A DNA stretch of 64,000 bases from Nonomuraea rubra. GTDB lineage: Bacteria > Actinomycetota > Actinomycetes > Streptosporangiales > Streptosporangiaceae. Both the position numbers and the translations under genes were made by a program. The stretch lies in NCBI RefSeq assembly GCF_014207985.1, contig NZ_JACHMI010000001.1, positions 12,507,001-12,571,000 of the forward strand, in the 5' to 3' direction. The notes beneath the pieces are model-generated. The model was not told the DNA's origin. It searched no databases and saw nothing but the letters and a program-made list of their open reading frames with translations. The number at the start of each line of letters is the position of its first letter. Positions within the stretch are counted from its first letter, which is position 1. Shown in pieces: positions 1 to 9,435 of this stretch.

Positions 1-2
1 GT

Positions 3-2645
3 CGATCCAGCTCATCCCGTTCTGTGCCCCAAAGTTCTCCTCCCCAAACCGGCGAGCCGGGGTGGGGTGCGGCCCAGCCGCCCCGTCGTCCAGAAGCGGC
101 CTACGAGCAGACCGGTGCCATGGCGGCGCAGTCGTACGACGAGTCACCTCCCAGGCGTGCCGAGCAGCAGCAGCCGCGTGCGGCGCATGCCGAGCAGCCG
201 CCGCCGCGTGGCGGTCACCCGGGGCAGCCCGGGCAGCAGCAGCCGCCGCGCTCCCGCAGCCGCCAGGATACGCGCACGCTGGGTAACCAGGAGACGATCA
301 TCAGTGACGCGCCGCGCCGCTCGCGCAGGCGAGGCTCGGGCGAGCCGCCCGAGCCTCCGGGCCCGCCGACGAAGAAGGGCGGCGGCCGGGGCGGCTGGCG
401 CAGGTTCGTGCCGAGCTGGAAGATCGTCGTGGCCGGCACCGTGGTGCTCGCCGCGGGCCTGTTCGGCATGATCATGGTCGCGTACGCCAACACCCCGGTC
501 CCCACCTCCGCGCAGAGCGAGGCGACGGCTCAGCAGAGCACCATCTACTTCCGCGACGGCAAGACCCCGATCGCCACGCTCGGCTTCAAGCGCGAGATCG
601 TCCCGTTCGCCAAGATGGACGAGGACGTCAGGAACGCCGCCGTCGCCATCGAGAACAAGACGTTCTGGGAGGACTCCGGCATCTCCCTGTCCGGCATGGC
701 CCGCTCCGTGTGGATGACCGCGACCGGGCAGCAGCTCCAGGGCGCCTCGACGATCACCCAGCAGATGGCCCGGGGTTACTACGACGGCCTCAGCCAGGAA
801 GTCTCCATCCAGCGGAAGGTCAAGGAGATCTTCGTCGCGGTCAAGCTCGACGAGACCATGTCGAAGGAGAAGATCCTCGAGACCTACCTCAACACCATCA
901 ACTTCGGCCGCGCGTACGGCGTCGAGGCCGCCGCGAAGGCGTACTTCCCCGGCCCCAGGGTCACCGCGGCGAAGCTGACCCCCGAGCAGGCCGCCTACCT
1001 CGCCGCCCGCATCCAGCAGCCGAACTGGGACCACAACTCCACCGCGCTCCAGGCGCGCTTCAAGCAGGTCATCACGAACATGGCCGAGCTGTGGCCCGAC
1101 AAGTACGGCAACCTCCCGCAGACCGCCAAGTTCCCCAAGACGCGCGCCTCCGCGGGCAACGACGACCTGGGCGGGCTCAACGGCTACATGGTCAAGCAGG
1201 TGCTGGCCGAGCTGGAGGACCGCGGACTGACCGAGGACGAGATCAAGAGTGGTGGCTACCACATCGTCTCGACCTTCGACAGGAGGCTCATGAAGGCCGC
1301 CCAGACGGCCGTGAAGAGCACCATGCAGGCGCACAACCTGGGCACGGAGTACCACGGCGGCCTGGCCGCGGTCGATCCGAAGAACGGGCGGGTGCTGGCC
1401 TTCTACGGCGGCGACGACTACCTCACCGACCCGTGGAACGAGCCCTTCCAGTCCACCAAGCAGGCCGCGTCGGCGTTCAAGCCGTACGTGCTGGCGGCCT
1501 GGCTGCAGGCCGGCTACTCGCTCAAGAGCTACGTGCCGGGCAACCAGACGGTGCCGAAGGAGCTTCCCGGCCAGCAGAAGGGCGGCATCAGGAACAGCCA
1601 CAACGTCGGCGTGTCCGTCGACGTGGTCAAGGCCACCGCGGCGTCGGTCAACACCGCGTACGTGTCCATGGCGTTCAAGCTGCCGGGCCAGCTCGACGAC
1701 GTCAAGAACCTCGTCGAGGCGGCCGGCTTCGACCAGAAGCGCATGGAAGACGACGTGAACGAGCACCACTACCAGTTCGCGATCGGCAGCGCGCTGGTGA
1801 CGCCCGTCGAGCAGGCCGCGGGTTACTCGATCTTCGCCAACGGCGGCAAGTACACCAAGTACCACGTCGTCCAGGAGGTCAAGCAGAACGGCAAGGTCGC
1901 CTACCCGGAGCAGGCCGTCGCGAAGCCGGTCATCGACCCGGGTGTCGCCGCCGACGCCACGATCGCCATGCAGGCGGTGCTCCAGCCGGGCGGCACCGCG
2001 GCGGGCAAGGGCCTGGGCAACCGGCCGGCCGCCGGCAAGACCGGCACGAACAACGACGAGAAGGAAGCCTGGTTCGTCGGCTACACGCCGCAGTTCTCCA
2101 CCGCGGTCGGCTTCTACCGCGAGCAGTGCGTGACCAAGTCGGGCAAGGTCGTCCCGCCGCAGCACTCCAACTGCCCGATCTTCCGCAAGGGCAGCAAGAA
2201 GTACAACAACGACAACCCCTACACCACCGTGAACGAGGTCTCGCTCGGCTTCGAGGGTGCCGGTCCGCCCACGATCGCCTGGCAGAAGTTCATGCAGCTC
2301 GCCCACGAGAACCTGCCGGTCGAGCAGTTCCCGGACCGGGCCGAGGTCGGCGTGCCGGAGAACATCGTGCCGAGCCCGACGCCCACGCCGACGCCCACGC
2401 CGGAGGACGACAACCCGTTCGGCTCCGACAACCCGTTCGACGACGGCACGGACGACTGCCTCATCGGCTGCGACAGCAACGACACCACCGTTCCCGACGA
2501 TGACGTGAGCGTGGACGACGAGGCTTCCGAGGACGACGTCTCCGACACCAACCCCAACGACGTGGGCCTGGCGGGCCAGGGGACCGTGCCGGAACCCAGA
2601 GCCAGCGGGACACAACCGAAGACCACCAGGCCAGAGGACCGGTGA
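3..2645 (+). CDS. Bifunctional penicillin-binding protein (class A PBP), 5' partial
   Basis: Builds peptidoglycan: a GT51 transglycosylase polymerises lipid II and a transpeptidase cross-links the stem peptides, anchored in the membrane and facing outward. Numbering from the GTG at 24: a Pro/Gln/Arg-rich cytoplasmic tail (about 1-125), one membrane segment (about 132-153), the GT51 domain with catalytic Glu near 210 (VAIENKTFWED) and the STITQQ motif, then a transpeptidase with SAFK near 483, an SVN motif and KTG near 672. The tail is Pro/Thr then Asp rich. The frame is open to the window edge, reads Ser/Arg-rich before 24, and the GTG at 24 has no ribosome binding site, so the true start is probably outside the window. 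It overlaps the next gene by 4 bases. Confidence 0.93.
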   Translation, partial: RSSSSRSVPQSSPPQTGEPGWGAAQPPRRPEAAYEQTGAMAAQSYDESPPRRAEQQQPRAAHAEQPPPRGGHPGQPGQQQPPRSRSRQDTRTLGNQETIISDAPRRSRRRGSGEPPEPPGPPTKKGGGRGGWRRFVPSWKIVVAGTVVLAAGLFGMIMVAYANTPVPTSAQSEATAQQSTIYFRDGKTPIATLGFKREIVPFAKMDEDVRNAAVAIENKTFWEDSGISLSGMARSVWMTATGQQLQGASTITQQMARGYYDGLSQEVSIQRKVKEIFVAVKLDETMSKEKILETYLNTINFGRAYGVEAAAKAYFPGPRVTAAKLTPEQAAYLAARIQQPNWDHNSTALQARFKQVITNMAELWPDKYGNLPQTAKFPKTRASAGNDDLGGLNGYMVKQVLAELEDRGLTEDEIKSGGYHIVSTFDRRLMKAAQTAVKSTMQAHNLGTEYHGGLAAVDPKNGRVLAFYGGDDYLTDPWNEPFQSTKQAASAFKPYVLAAWLQAGYSLKSYVPGNQTVPKELPGQQKGGIRNSHNVGVSVDVVKATAASVNTAYVSMAFKLPGQLDDVKNLVEAAGFDQKRMEDDVNEHHYQFAIGSALVTPVEQAAGYSIFANGGKYTKYHVVQEVKQNGKVAYPEQAVAKPVIDPGVAADATIAMQAVLQPGGTAAGKGLGNRPAAGKTGTNNDEKEAWFVGYTPQFSTAVGFYREQCVTKSGKVVPPQHSNCPIFRKGSKKYNNDNPYTTVNEVSLGFEGAGPPTIAWQKFMQLAHENLPVEQFPDRAEVGVPENIVPSPTPTPTPTPEDDNPFGSDNPFDDGTDDCLIGCDSNDTTVPDDDVSVDDEASEDDVSDTNPNDVGLAGQGTVPEPRASGTQPKTTRPEDR

Positions 2646-3964
2646 CGAGCACCGAGGCACGCGCCCCCTGGGTGGCGCGTGCCGTGCCGTACCTGCCCCT
2701 GGGGCTGATCGCGGCCCTGGGGGCGACCCTCGCGTACGTGGTGCGGCTGCCGTGCCGTACCGGCGGGTGGAACGACCAGGTCTCCACCTACACGAACTTC
2801 TGCTACACCGACATCTACCCCCTGTACTTCGACCGGGCGCTGGCCACCCAGAACCCCTACTTCGCCGAGGTGCCGTTCGACAAGCAGGTCGAGTACCCGG
2901 TGGTGCTGGGCGAGGTCATGCAGGTGATCAGCTGGATCGCCCGCGCGCTGGAGCCCGACCCCGTCATGCAGGCGGTGCGCTTCTACGACCTGACGGTCCT
3001 TCTGCTCGGCCTCTGCCTCGTGGCCGGCGTGCTGCTGATGGCCGCGGTGGCGGGCCCGACGCGGCGCTGGGACCCGCTCTGGTACGCCATCTCGCCGGCC
3101 GTGGTGCTGGCCGCCTACATCAACTGGGACCTGGTGGCCGGCGCGCTGTCCATGGGCATGCTGCTGGCCTGGAAGCGGCAGCGCCAGGTGGCGGCCGGAG
3201 TGCTGCTGGGGCTGGCGATCGCGACCAAGTTCTACCCGCTGATGTTCCTGGGCGCGCTGTTCCTGCTGACGTGGCGGACCGGGCGATGGCGGCCGTTCCT
3301 GGTCACGGTGGGTTCGGCCGCGGGCGCGTGGCTCGTGGTGAACGTGCCGTTCATGGTCTTCGCCTGGGAGGGGTGGCGCAGGTTCTACGTCTTCTCCCAG
3401 GAACGCGGGGTCGACTGGGGCTCGCCGTGGCTGTTCTTCCAGAACAAGGGCTGGCCCGTGCTGGGCGAGGGCGACGTGAGCACGCTGGGCATGGTGTCGC
3501 TGGCGATCCTGTGCGTGGGCATCGCCGTGCTGACGCTGGCCGCGCCGCGCCGGCCACGGCTGGCGCAGATCTGCTTCCTGGCGCTGGCCGCGTTCATGAT
3601 GACGAACAAGGTGTGGTCGCCGCAGTTCGTGTTGTGGCTGGTGCCGTTCGCGGTGCTGGCCAGGCCCAACTGGAAGCCGCTGGTGTTGTGGCAGCTCGCG
3701 GAGGTCTGGTACTTCGTGGCGATCTGGCTCTACCTGCTCGCCCAGCCGCCGCTCAGCCGGGACGACCTGGGTATCGGTGACGACACGTACTTCACCGCCG
3801 TGTGGGGGCGGATCATCACGATCGGCATCATGATGGCGTTCGTCGTGCGTGACATCCTGCGGCCGGACAAGGACGTGGTCCGGCAGGCCGACCTCGACGA
3901 CCAGGCAGGCGGCGTGTTCGACGACGCGCCCGACCGGTTCACGCTGCAGTCCGCCCTCAGATGA
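2642..3964 (+). CDS. GT87-family (DUF2029) polyprenol-dependent mannosyltransferase-like membrane protein
   Basis: A 440-residue protein with about nine or ten hydrophobic helices. The first extracytoplasmic loop holds acidic residues and a YPLYFDRAL motif, and another loop has QVEYPVV, as in GT87 integral membrane glycosyltransferases that use polyprenyl-phosphate sugars. A cell-envelope glycan role is inferred; the acceptor is unknown. The GTG start overlaps the TGA of the penicillin-binding protein (GTGA), implying translational coupling. Its own stop overlaps the next start, so the three genes look like one envelope operon. Confidence 0.8.
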   Translation: MTSTEARAPWVARAVPYLPLGLIAALGATLAYVVRLPCRTGGWNDQVSTYTNFCYTDIYPLYFDRALATQNPYFAEVPFDKQVEYPVVLGEVMQVISWIARALEPDPVMQAVRFYDLTVLLLGLCLVAGVLLMAAVAGPTRRWDPLWYAISPAVVLAAYINWDLVAGALSMGMLLAWKRQRQVAAGVLLGLAIATKFYPLMFLGALFLLTWRTGRWRPFLVTVGSAAGAWLVVNVPFMVFAWEGWRRFYVFSQERGVDWGSPWLFFQNKGWPVLGEGDVSTLGMVSLAILCVGIAVLTLAAPRRPRLAQICFLALAAFMMTNKVWSPQFVLWLVPFAVLARPNWKPLVLWQLAEVWYFVAIWLYLLAQPPLSRDDLGIGDDTYFTAVWGRIITIGIMMAFVVRDILRPDKDVVRQADLDDQAGGVFDDAPDRFTLQSALR

Positions 3965-5025
3965 TCACTCGCTCGACCGGCCGGGACGCGCTGCTGCTGT
4001 GGTTCGGCTCGCGGGCCGGGCTGCTCGTCGCGACGCTGCTCGGCGTGAGCCTGGGCGACTACCTCGGCAGGTGGCGCAGGTGGGACGCCACGCTGTTCAT
4101 CACGATCGCCGAGTACGGCTACGACGGCGAGCCGGGCAGGCCGCCGGACGACGGGCTGCCCGCCTTCTTCCCCGGGCTGCCGGCTGTGCTGCGGCTGGTG
4201 CACGTCGTGGTGCCCGACTGGGCGGCGGCAGGGCTGCTGGTCTCGCTGGTCGCCGGGGCGGTCGCGATGCTGGCGCTGGCCCGGCTGGCGGAGGTGGAGG
4301 GCGCCTCCGGGTGGATGGCGGTGCTCGCGCTGCTGCTCTTCCCGATGGCGGTGTTCCTGGCCGCGGGGTACAGCGAGTCGCTCTTCCTGGCGTTCGCGAT
4401 CCCGGCGTGGCTGGCCGCCCGGCAGGGCAACTGGCCGTCGGCGGCGCTGCTGGCGGCGGGGGCCTCGTGCGTGCGGATCACGGGGCTGTTCCTCGCGGTC
4501 GCGCTCGTGGTCGAGTTCGTGATGCGCCGGGAGTCGCCGCGGCGGGCCTGGTGGCTGGCGGTGCCGCTGGTGCCGCTGGTGGCGTACTCGTACTACCAGT
4601 ACGGCAGGACCGGCGACTGGCTGGCCTGGAAGCACGCGCAGGAGGCCGGCTGGGGGCGCGACTTCGCCTGGCCGTGGCAGGCGTGGGCGACGACCTGGCG
4701 CTCGGCCATGGGCTCCGGCGACTTCGCGGTGGCCTTCCGGATGGAGATCGTGGGCGTCGTGGTGGCCCTCGCCGGGCTGGTGTGGCTGCTCGTGCTGCGC
4801 CGCTGGAGCGAGGCCGTGTACACGGGCACGCAGGCGGCGGCGCTGATGACGTCGGCGTACTACCTGTCGATCCCGCGCTCGCTGCTGCTGTGGTTCCCGC
4901 TGTGGGTGCTGGTCGCGAGGCTCGCGACCAGGCGGGCGTGGGTGATGGTGCTGTACGGGCTGATCTCGGGGCCGTTGATGCTGGTCAACGCGGGCCGGTT
5001 CCTCAGCGGAGCCTGGGCGGGCTGA
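3961..5025 (+). CDS. PIG-V-like mannosyltransferase membrane protein
   Basis: A 354-residue multi-spanning protein. Near the N terminus, WRRWDATLFITIAEYGY resembles the conserved WD...IA..GY loop of PIG-V/GPI-mannosyltransferase II-like bacterial proteins. Such enzymes transfer mannose from polyprenyl-phosphate-mannose on the outer membrane face. The ATG overlaps the preceding stop (ATGA). Placement after a GT87-like gene and a penicillin-binding protein suggests an envelope-glycan job; the product is not deducible. Confidence 0.75.
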   Translation: MITRSTGRDALLLWFGSRAGLLVATLLGVSLGDYLGRWRRWDATLFITIAEYGYDGEPGRPPDDGLPAFFPGLPAVLRLVHVVVPDWAAAGLLVSLVAGAVAMLALARLAEVEGASGWMAVLALLLFPMAVFLAAGYSESLFLAFAIPAWLAARQGNWPSAALLAAGASCVRITGLFLAVALVVEFVMRRESPRRAWWLAVPLVPLVAYSYYQYGRTGDWLAWKHAQEAGWGRDFAWPWQAWATTWRSAMGSGDFAVAFRMEIVGVVVALAGLVWLLVLRRWSEAVYTGTQAAALMTSAYYLSIPRSLLLWFPLWVLVARLATRRAWVMVLYGLISGPLMLVNAGRFLSGAWAG

Positions 5026-5064
5026 GGCGCTTACCCACTTTCGCGTCTCGGTAATCCAGGGAAG

Positions 5065-5073
5065 TTATCCACA
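5065..5073 (+). promoter_or_regulatory. Perfect DnaA box between convergent genes
   Basis: TTATCCACA matches the bacterial DnaA-box consensus exactly. It lies in the 63-bp gap between the mannosyltransferase and the convergent endonuclease gene, so it is unlikely to be a promoter element. Confidence 0.5.
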
Positions 5074-5088
5074 GGCTGTGTGTATTCG

Positions 5089-5832
5089 CTAGAGGTTCTT
5101 CCTCAGGAACGCGATGTCCTCCGCCTGGCCCTCGCCCGGCGTCTCCACCACGATCGGCGCGCCGGCCGCGCGGCAGACCGCCAGGATCAGCTCGGGGTCG
5201 ATCTTCCCCTGGCCCAGGTTGGCGTGCCGGTCGGCGCCGGAGTCGAAGTCGTCGCGCGAGTCGTTGCAGTGCACCAGGTCGATGCGGCCGGTGATGGCCT
5301 TGACCCGGTCGACCAGGTCGACCAGCTCCTCGCCGCCGGCGTGGGCGTGGCAGGTGTCGAGGCAGAAGCCCACGTCGAACCCGTCGAGCGCCTCCCACAG
5401 CCGGGCGATGCGCTCCAGCTTGCGCGCCATCGCGTTGCCGCCGCCCGCGGTGTTCTCGATCAGCACGGGGATGGGGCACTCCATGCGCTCGAACACCTTG
5501 CGCCAGTTGTCGAACCCGGTCTGCGGGTCGTCGTTCTTGTTGACGTGCCCGCCGTGCACGATCAGGCCCTTGGCGCCGAGGCCCGCGGCCGCCTTCAGGT
5601 GCTGCTCCAGCAGCTTGCGGCTGGGGATCCTGATGCGGTTGTTGGTCGTCGCCACGTTGATCAGGTAGGGGGCGTGGATGTAGACGTCCACACCCTCGAC
5701 CGGCTTGGCCGGCAGCACGGGCTTGTCGTAGCCCTGCGGGTCGCCGAGGAAGAACTGCACCACCTCGGCCCCGACCTCCGCGGCGTGGGCGGCGGGGTCG
5801 TCCTGATCGACATGAGCTCCGATTAGCACCAT
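5089..5832 (-). CDS. nfo: Deoxyribonuclease IV (AP endonuclease, EndoIV family)
   Basis: Cleaves abasic sites in base-excision repair. The 247-residue protein shows the TIM-barrel metal-binding motifs in order: GAHV at the N terminus, HAPY, VHGGH, the glutamate of IENTAGGG, DTCHAHA, HCNDS, the RHANLGQG segment, and ETPG near the C terminus. It is slightly shorter than the roughly 280 residues of E. coli Nfo, but all trinuclear-zinc ligand motifs are visible. Convergent with the mannosyltransferase gene. Confidence 0.9.
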   Translation of the reverse strand: MVLIGAHVDQDDPAAHAAEVGAEVVQFFLGDPQGYDKPVLPAKPVEGVDVYIHAPYLINVATTNNRIRIPSRKLLEQHLKAAAGLGAKGLIVHGGHVNKNDDPQTGFDNWRKVFERMECPIPVLIENTAGGGNAMARKLERIARLWEALDGFDVGFCLDTCHAHAGGEELVDLVDRVKAITGRIDLVHCNDSRDDFDSGADRHANLGQGKIDPELILAVCRAAGAPIVVETPGEGQAEDIAFLRKNL

Positions 5833-5908
5833 GTCACCGAGCTTATCCGTTTGTGAAGGGGAGCTCAGGGCAGTCGCGGGGGACCCCCTACTCCTGAGGA
5901 GAATACAT

Positions 5909-6085
5909 ATGAGCCGCTGGCGCTTACGGGCGCTGATCGTTCTGGTTTACGTCATCGTCGGCATCTACGTCGCCTGGGTGTACGACTACATCACGCCGGG
6001 GCTGCTGCGCGATCTCGCGGAGGCGTTGCTCGCGGTGTTCCTCTGGTTCCTGGTCCTGCTCGGTATCGACCTGCACATCGGGTGA
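5909..6085 (+). CDS. Small two-helix membrane protein
   Basis: A 58-residue protein, nearly all hydrophobic: a basic start (MSRWRLRA), one helix ending near VAWVYDYITPG, and a second in the C-terminal half. The ATG at 5909 is chosen because GAGGAG lies 7 bases upstream (5896-5901); in-frame codons before it lack such a site. A strong hairpin terminator follows. Function unknown; small two-helix proteins like this are common in actinomycetes. Confidence 0.65.
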   Translation: MSRWRLRALIVLVYVIVGIYVAWVYDYITPGLLRDLAEALLAVFLWFLVLLGIDLHIG

Positions 6086-6098
6086 CCCACATAGAAGA

Positions 6099-6127
6099 AC
6101 GGCCCCGGACACGACCGGGGCCGTTTG
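6099..6127. terminator. Hairpin terminator between convergent small membrane-protein genes
   Basis: ACGGCCCCGG (6099-6108) pairs with CCGGGGCCGT (6115-6124) around a 6-base loop and runs into TTGCTC. It lies just after the 58-residue gene and just past the stop of the minus-strand gene, so it can serve both. Confidence 0.8.
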
Positions 6128-6128
6128 C

Positions 6129-6455
6129 TCATGTGTGGGGGAGGAACCCGCCGTGGGCGATGCCCAGCGCGGCGCCCACGAACGAACCCACGAGGCCGAC
6201 GATGTTCAGCGAGCGCTGCGGCGTCGTGGCGGAGATGTACTGCGAATAGAGACCGACGCCGAAGCCCAGCGTGCCGAACCACGACGCGATCGCGTGCGCC
6301 GACGTCCAGAACGTCGAGACGAAGGCGACCACACCGCACACGAGCGTGCCGACGGCCAGGATGTTCTCGACCGGGTGCGGACGTCCATCCGGGTTGAGCG
6401 TGAGCCTGAACCGCTCCCTTTCGGAGGGCTGAAGCACATGTGGCACAGCCACCAC
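6129..6455 (-). CDS. Small multi-pass membrane protein
   Basis: A 108-residue protein with a hydrophilic N terminus and about three hydrophobic helices (VENILAVGTLVCGVVAF, SWFGTLGFGVGLYSQYI, LNIVGLVGSFVGAALGI). The start is a GTG after an AAGGGG run; other GTGs follow closely, so the exact start is uncertain. No catalytic motif is visible. It is divergent from rpsF. Function unknown. Confidence 0.6.
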   Translation of the reverse strand: MVAVPHVLQPSERERFRLTLNPDGRPHPVENILAVGTLVCGVVAFVSTFWTSAHAIASWFGTLGFGVGLYSQYISATTPQRSLNIVGLVGSFVGAALGIAHGGFLPHT

Positions 6456-6638
6456 CCCCTTGGTTTCCTACAGGCCTTCCCACCTACCAGCGGCTGGTAA
6501 CCTGGGGCACGCTGCGTTGTGATGGGCGATCCATCGCCCCGGGTGCCGAAATGGGGCCGCCCGGGCCAAGACGTCAGCGTCCTCCTGTCACGGCAGAGTG
6601 TCGTGACCGCAAGAGTCCAGAGGAGGTAGGAGTCCCGC

Positions 6639-6929
6639 ATGCGTCGTTACGAAGTAATGGTCATTCTGGACCCTTCGCTCGATGAGCGCACCGTCGCGCC
6701 GTCCCTCGACCAGTTCCTCACCGTGGTCCGCAACGACGGCGGCACCGTGGAGAAGGTCGACGTCTGGGGCCGCCGCCGTCTCGCCTACGACATCGACAAG
6801 AAGTCCGAAGGCATCTACGCCGTCATCGACCTGTCCGCGGAGCCCGCGACGGTCAAGGAGCTCGACCGGCAGATGAACCTCAACGAGGGCATTCTGCGCA
6901 CCAAGGTCCTGCGTCCCGACGTGCACTAA
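6639..6929 (+). CDS. rpsF: 30S ribosomal protein S6
   Basis: A 96-residue S6 that binds S18 on the central domain of 16S rRNA. The N terminus [12 protein letters not shown], the central [11 protein letters not shown] strand and the C-terminal [11 protein letters not shown] are typical. GAGGAGG lies about 15 bases before the ATG. First gene of rpsF-ssb-rpsR-rplI; the 183-bp region before it must hold the operon promoter, but I could not fix its boxes. Confidence 0.97.
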   Translation: MRRYEVMVILDPSLDERTVAPSLDQFLTVVRNDGGTVEKVDVWGRRRLAYDIDKKSEGIYAVIDLSAEPATVKELDRQMNLNEGILRTKVLRPDVH

Positions 6930-7007
6930 CCTCCGGCTTTTGTCGGAGGAGCCCCGTACTCTGAGCCGTAACCCAAGCGAAGGCGTGCAGGAAGGCGAGC
7001 GCTAGCC

Positions 7008-7568
7008 ATGGCAGCAGGCGACACCGTAATCACCATCGTCGGCAACCTGGTCGACGACCCGGAGCTGCGCTTCACCCCGACGGGGCAAGCGGTGGCTCGA
7101 TTCCGCATCGCGTCCACTCCGCGGTTCATGGATCGACAGACCAACGAGTGGAAGGATGGCGAGAGCCTCTTCCTGACCTGCAACGTCTGGCGGCAGGCGG
7201 CGGAGAACGCCGCCGAGAGCCTCCAGCGCGGCATGCGGGTCATCGTGCAGGGGCGGCTCAAGCAGCGGTCTTACGAGACCAAGGAAGGCGAGAAGCGCAC
7301 GGTCTACGAGGTCGAGGTCGACGAGGTCGGCCCGTCCCTGCGTAACGCCACCGCCAAGGTCAACCGCACCTCCCGTCAGGGTGGCGGCGGTGGCGGCTTC
7401 GGCGGCGGCCCGGCCGACGACCCGTGGGCCTCCGCCACGCCCGCCCCGCCTCAGGGCGGCGGCTTCCAGGGCGGTGGCGGCGGCGGTTACGGAGGCGGCG
7501 GCGGCCAGCAGGGCGGCGGCGGCTTCGGCGGCGGCGGCAACGACTTCAGCGACGAACCGCCTTTCTAA
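7008..7568 (+). CDS. ssb: Single-stranded DNA-binding protein
   Basis: Protects single-stranded DNA and recruits replication and repair partners. The OB fold takes up about residues 1-115 (starting [19 protein letters not shown]), followed by a long Gly-rich disordered linker and the acidic tip DFSDEPPF that docks partner proteins. At 186 residues it is of usual actinobacterial length. It lies between rpsF and rpsR; a small stem-loop (7595-7611) without a T-run is in the gap to rpsR. Confidence 0.97.
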   Translation: MAAGDTVITIVGNLVDDPELRFTPTGQAVARFRIASTPRFMDRQTNEWKDGESLFLTCNVWRQAAENAAESLQRGMRVIVQGRLKQRSYETKEGEKRTVYEVEVDEVGPSLRNATAKVNRTSRQGGGGGGFGGGPADDPWASATPAPPQGGGFQGGGGGGYGGGGGQQGGGGFGGGGNDFSDEPPF

Positions 7569-7631
7569 CCCAGTCCGAAAAGCCCGAGTCCATTCCCGCC
7601 CTGAAGGCGGGGCTCTGAAAGGAGCACCACG

Positions 7632-7868
7632 ATGGCAAAGCCGGCACTGCGCAAGCCCAAGAAGAAGGTTTGCCTGTTCTGCCACGACAAGATCTCCTAC
7701 GTCGACTACAAGGACACGGCTCTGCTGCGGAAGTTCATCTCCGACCGCGGCAAGATCCGTGCGCGCCGGGTGACGGGCAACTGCACCCAGCACCAGCGCG
7801 ACGTGGCGACCGCGATCAAGAACGCCCGTGAGGTGGCCCTGCTGCCTTACACGAGCACCGCGCGCTAA
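7632..7868 (+). CDS. rpsR: 30S ribosomal protein S18, zinc-binding (C+) form
   Basis: A 78-residue S18, partner of S6. CLFC near residue 14 and a downstream C-x2-H (NCTQH) match the zinc-binding C+ form; actinomycetes often also carry a cysteine-free copy used under zinc limitation. AAAGGAG precedes the ATG, and the gene is 14 bases from rplI. Confidence 0.96.
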   Translation: MAKPALRKPKKKVCLFCHDKISYVDYKDTALLRKFISDRGKIRARRVTGNCTQHQRDVATAIKNAREVALLPYTSTAR

Positions 7869-7882
7869 GGAGGCCTGTCGAT

Positions 7883-8329
7883 ATGAAGCTCATCCTCACC
7901 AACGAGGTCTCCGGCCTCGGCACCCCCGGCGACGTCGTCGAGGTCAAGGACGGCTACGGCCGTAACTACCTCATCCCGCGCGGCTACGCCATGCGCTGGA
8001 CGCGGGGCGCCGAGAAGCAGATCGAGACCATCCGCAAGGCTCGCGACGCCCGCGAGATCCGCGACCTCGGCACCGCCAAGGAGGTCGCCGGCCAGCTCGG
8101 CGCGCTGCGCGTCCGGCTGACCACGCGCGCGGGCGAGTCGGGCCGCCTGTTCGGCTCGATCACCACGGGCGACATCGCCGACGCCGTCAAGGCCGCCGGC
8201 GGCCCGCTCCTCGACCGCCGCCGCATCGAGATCGTCAACCCGATCAAGAGCGTCGGCTCCCACCGCGTCTCCGTCCGCCTCCACCCGGAGGTGGCCGCGG
8301 GCATCGACGTGGAAGTCGTGGCGGGCTGA
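7883..8329 (+). CDS. rplI: 50S ribosomal protein L9
   Basis: A 148-residue L9 that binds domain V of 23S rRNA. The N-terminal [17 protein letters not shown] motif, long connecting helix and C-terminal domain are intact. AAGGAGG precedes the ATG. It ends the ribosomal/ssb operon and is followed by a strong terminator. Confidence 0.97.
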   Translation: MKLILTNEVSGLGTPGDVVEVKDGYGRNYLIPRGYAMRWTRGAEKQIETIRKARDAREIRDLGTAKEVAGQLGALRVRLTTRAGESGRLFGSITTGDIADAVKAAGGPLLDRRRIEIVNPIKSVGSHRVSVRLHPEVAAGIDVEVVAG

Positions 8330-8337
8330 CCTGCCTG

Positions 8338-8368
8338 ATGCCCCCCGCCTCGTGCGGGGGGCATTTTT
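8338..8368 (+). terminator. Rho-independent terminator of the rpsF-rplI operon
   Basis: ATGCCCCCCGC (8338-8348) pairs perfectly with GCGGGGGGCAT (8354-8364), with a 5-base loop and five T's. The next 212 bp to the ABC-transporter gene show no other recognisable element. Confidence 0.92.
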
Positions 8369-8580
8369 AGTTACGGCAAAGCCGTGGCTCACCACCCGCC
8401 GTACTCCGGCTGATGGCCCTCCAGGAAACGGCCTCTGAACCCGTCACCGGCTGATCTCCGTTACGCGAGCCCATGGTGGGCCGATTGCCGTGGTGAGAGG
8501 GCACCCTGGGACGGGATTCCCTATACGTGCGGCGTAGAATGCCGTTCGTTCTTTGGCGCATTCCCCCTGGAGGCAAGGCC

Positions 8581-9435
8581 ATGGCCGTTCGCCCGTTGAT
8601 GTTGCTCGCGTTGGCCGTGGCGGTTGTCGGTTGTGCGCCTGTGGATGAAACGGCCACCAGCGCTGCCCCTACGGCGTCCACTGCCTGTACCAAGGACCAG
8701 TTGTCGCTGCTCACCCCGGGGAAGCTGACCATCGGGACCGACAAGCCCGCCTTCGAGCCGTGGTTCAAGGACGACGACCCGAGCAACGGGCAGGGGTTCG
8801 AGAGTGCGGTGGCGTTCGCGGTGGCGGGGGAGCTCGGGTTCGACCGCAGCGAGGTGCAGTGGAGCACCGTGAAGTTCGACGCCGCGTTCGCACCGGGGGA
8901 CAAGCAGTTCGACTTCGACATCAACCAGGTCTCGATCACGCCCCAGCGGGCGGAGGCGGTCGACTTCAGCAAGGGCTACTACACGGTCAAGCAGGCCGTC
9001 GTCGTCTCCGAGAAGGGCAAGTTCGCGGGGGCCAATAGCCTGGCGGAGCTGAAGGACGCGAAGATCGGCGTGCAGGTCGGCACGACCTCGTTCAACGCGG
9101 TCAGGGACGTCATCCAGCCCGCCGACGACCCCGACGTCTTCAACGACCAGATCGACGTCGTGACCGCGTTGAAGAACGACCAGGTCGACGCGGTGGTCGT
9201 GGACCTGCCGACGGCGTTCTACGTGACGGCCGCCCAGGTGGAGAACTCCAAGATCGTGGGCCAGTTCAGCTCGACGGGCGGCACGCCCGAGGAGTTCGGG
9301 CTGGTGATGGAGAAGGGCAGCGCGCTCAAGTCGTGCGTGGACAAGGCCGTGGACGCGCTGAAGTCGAAGGGTGAGCTGGCCAAGATCGAGCAGCAGTGGC
9401 TCGGCTCCGCGGCGGGCGCCCCCGAGCTGCGATGA
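8581..9435 (+). CDS. Amino-acid ABC transporter substrate-binding lipoprotein (SBP family 3)
   Basis: An extracytoplasmic lipid-anchored binding protein, probably for a polar or charged amino acid. The signal peptide ends in a lipobox (VVGC, Cys about 19 of the 284-residue form). The mature part has family-3 motifs: GKLTIGTDKPAFEPW, FDFDINQVSITPQRAEAVDFS and LKDAKIGVQVGTTS. The ATG at 8581 is preferred because GGAGG lies about 10 bases upstream; a longer reading to 8527 would bury the signal peptide. It overlaps the permease gene (ATGA). Confidence 0.88.
   Translation: MAVRPLMLLALAVAVVGCAPVDETATSAAPTASTACTKDQLSLLTPGKLTIGTDKPAFEPWFKDDDPSNGQGFESAVAFAVAGELGFDRSEVQWSTVKFDAAFAPGDKQFDFDINQVSITPQRAEAVDFSKGYYTVKQAVVVSEKGKFAGANSLAELKDAKIGVQVGTTSFNAVRDVIQPADDPDVFNDQIDVVTALKNDQVDAVVVDLPTAFYVTAAQVENSKIVGQFSSTGGTPEEFGLVMEKGSALKSCVDKAVDALKSKGELAKIEQQWLGSAAGAPELR

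Noticed and set aside
144..2660. Long minus-strand open frame opposite the penicillin-binding protein
   Set aside because: High GC gives few stop codons in this frame. The product is Arg/Gly/Val/Leu-rich with no domain, and the plus-strand gene is certain.
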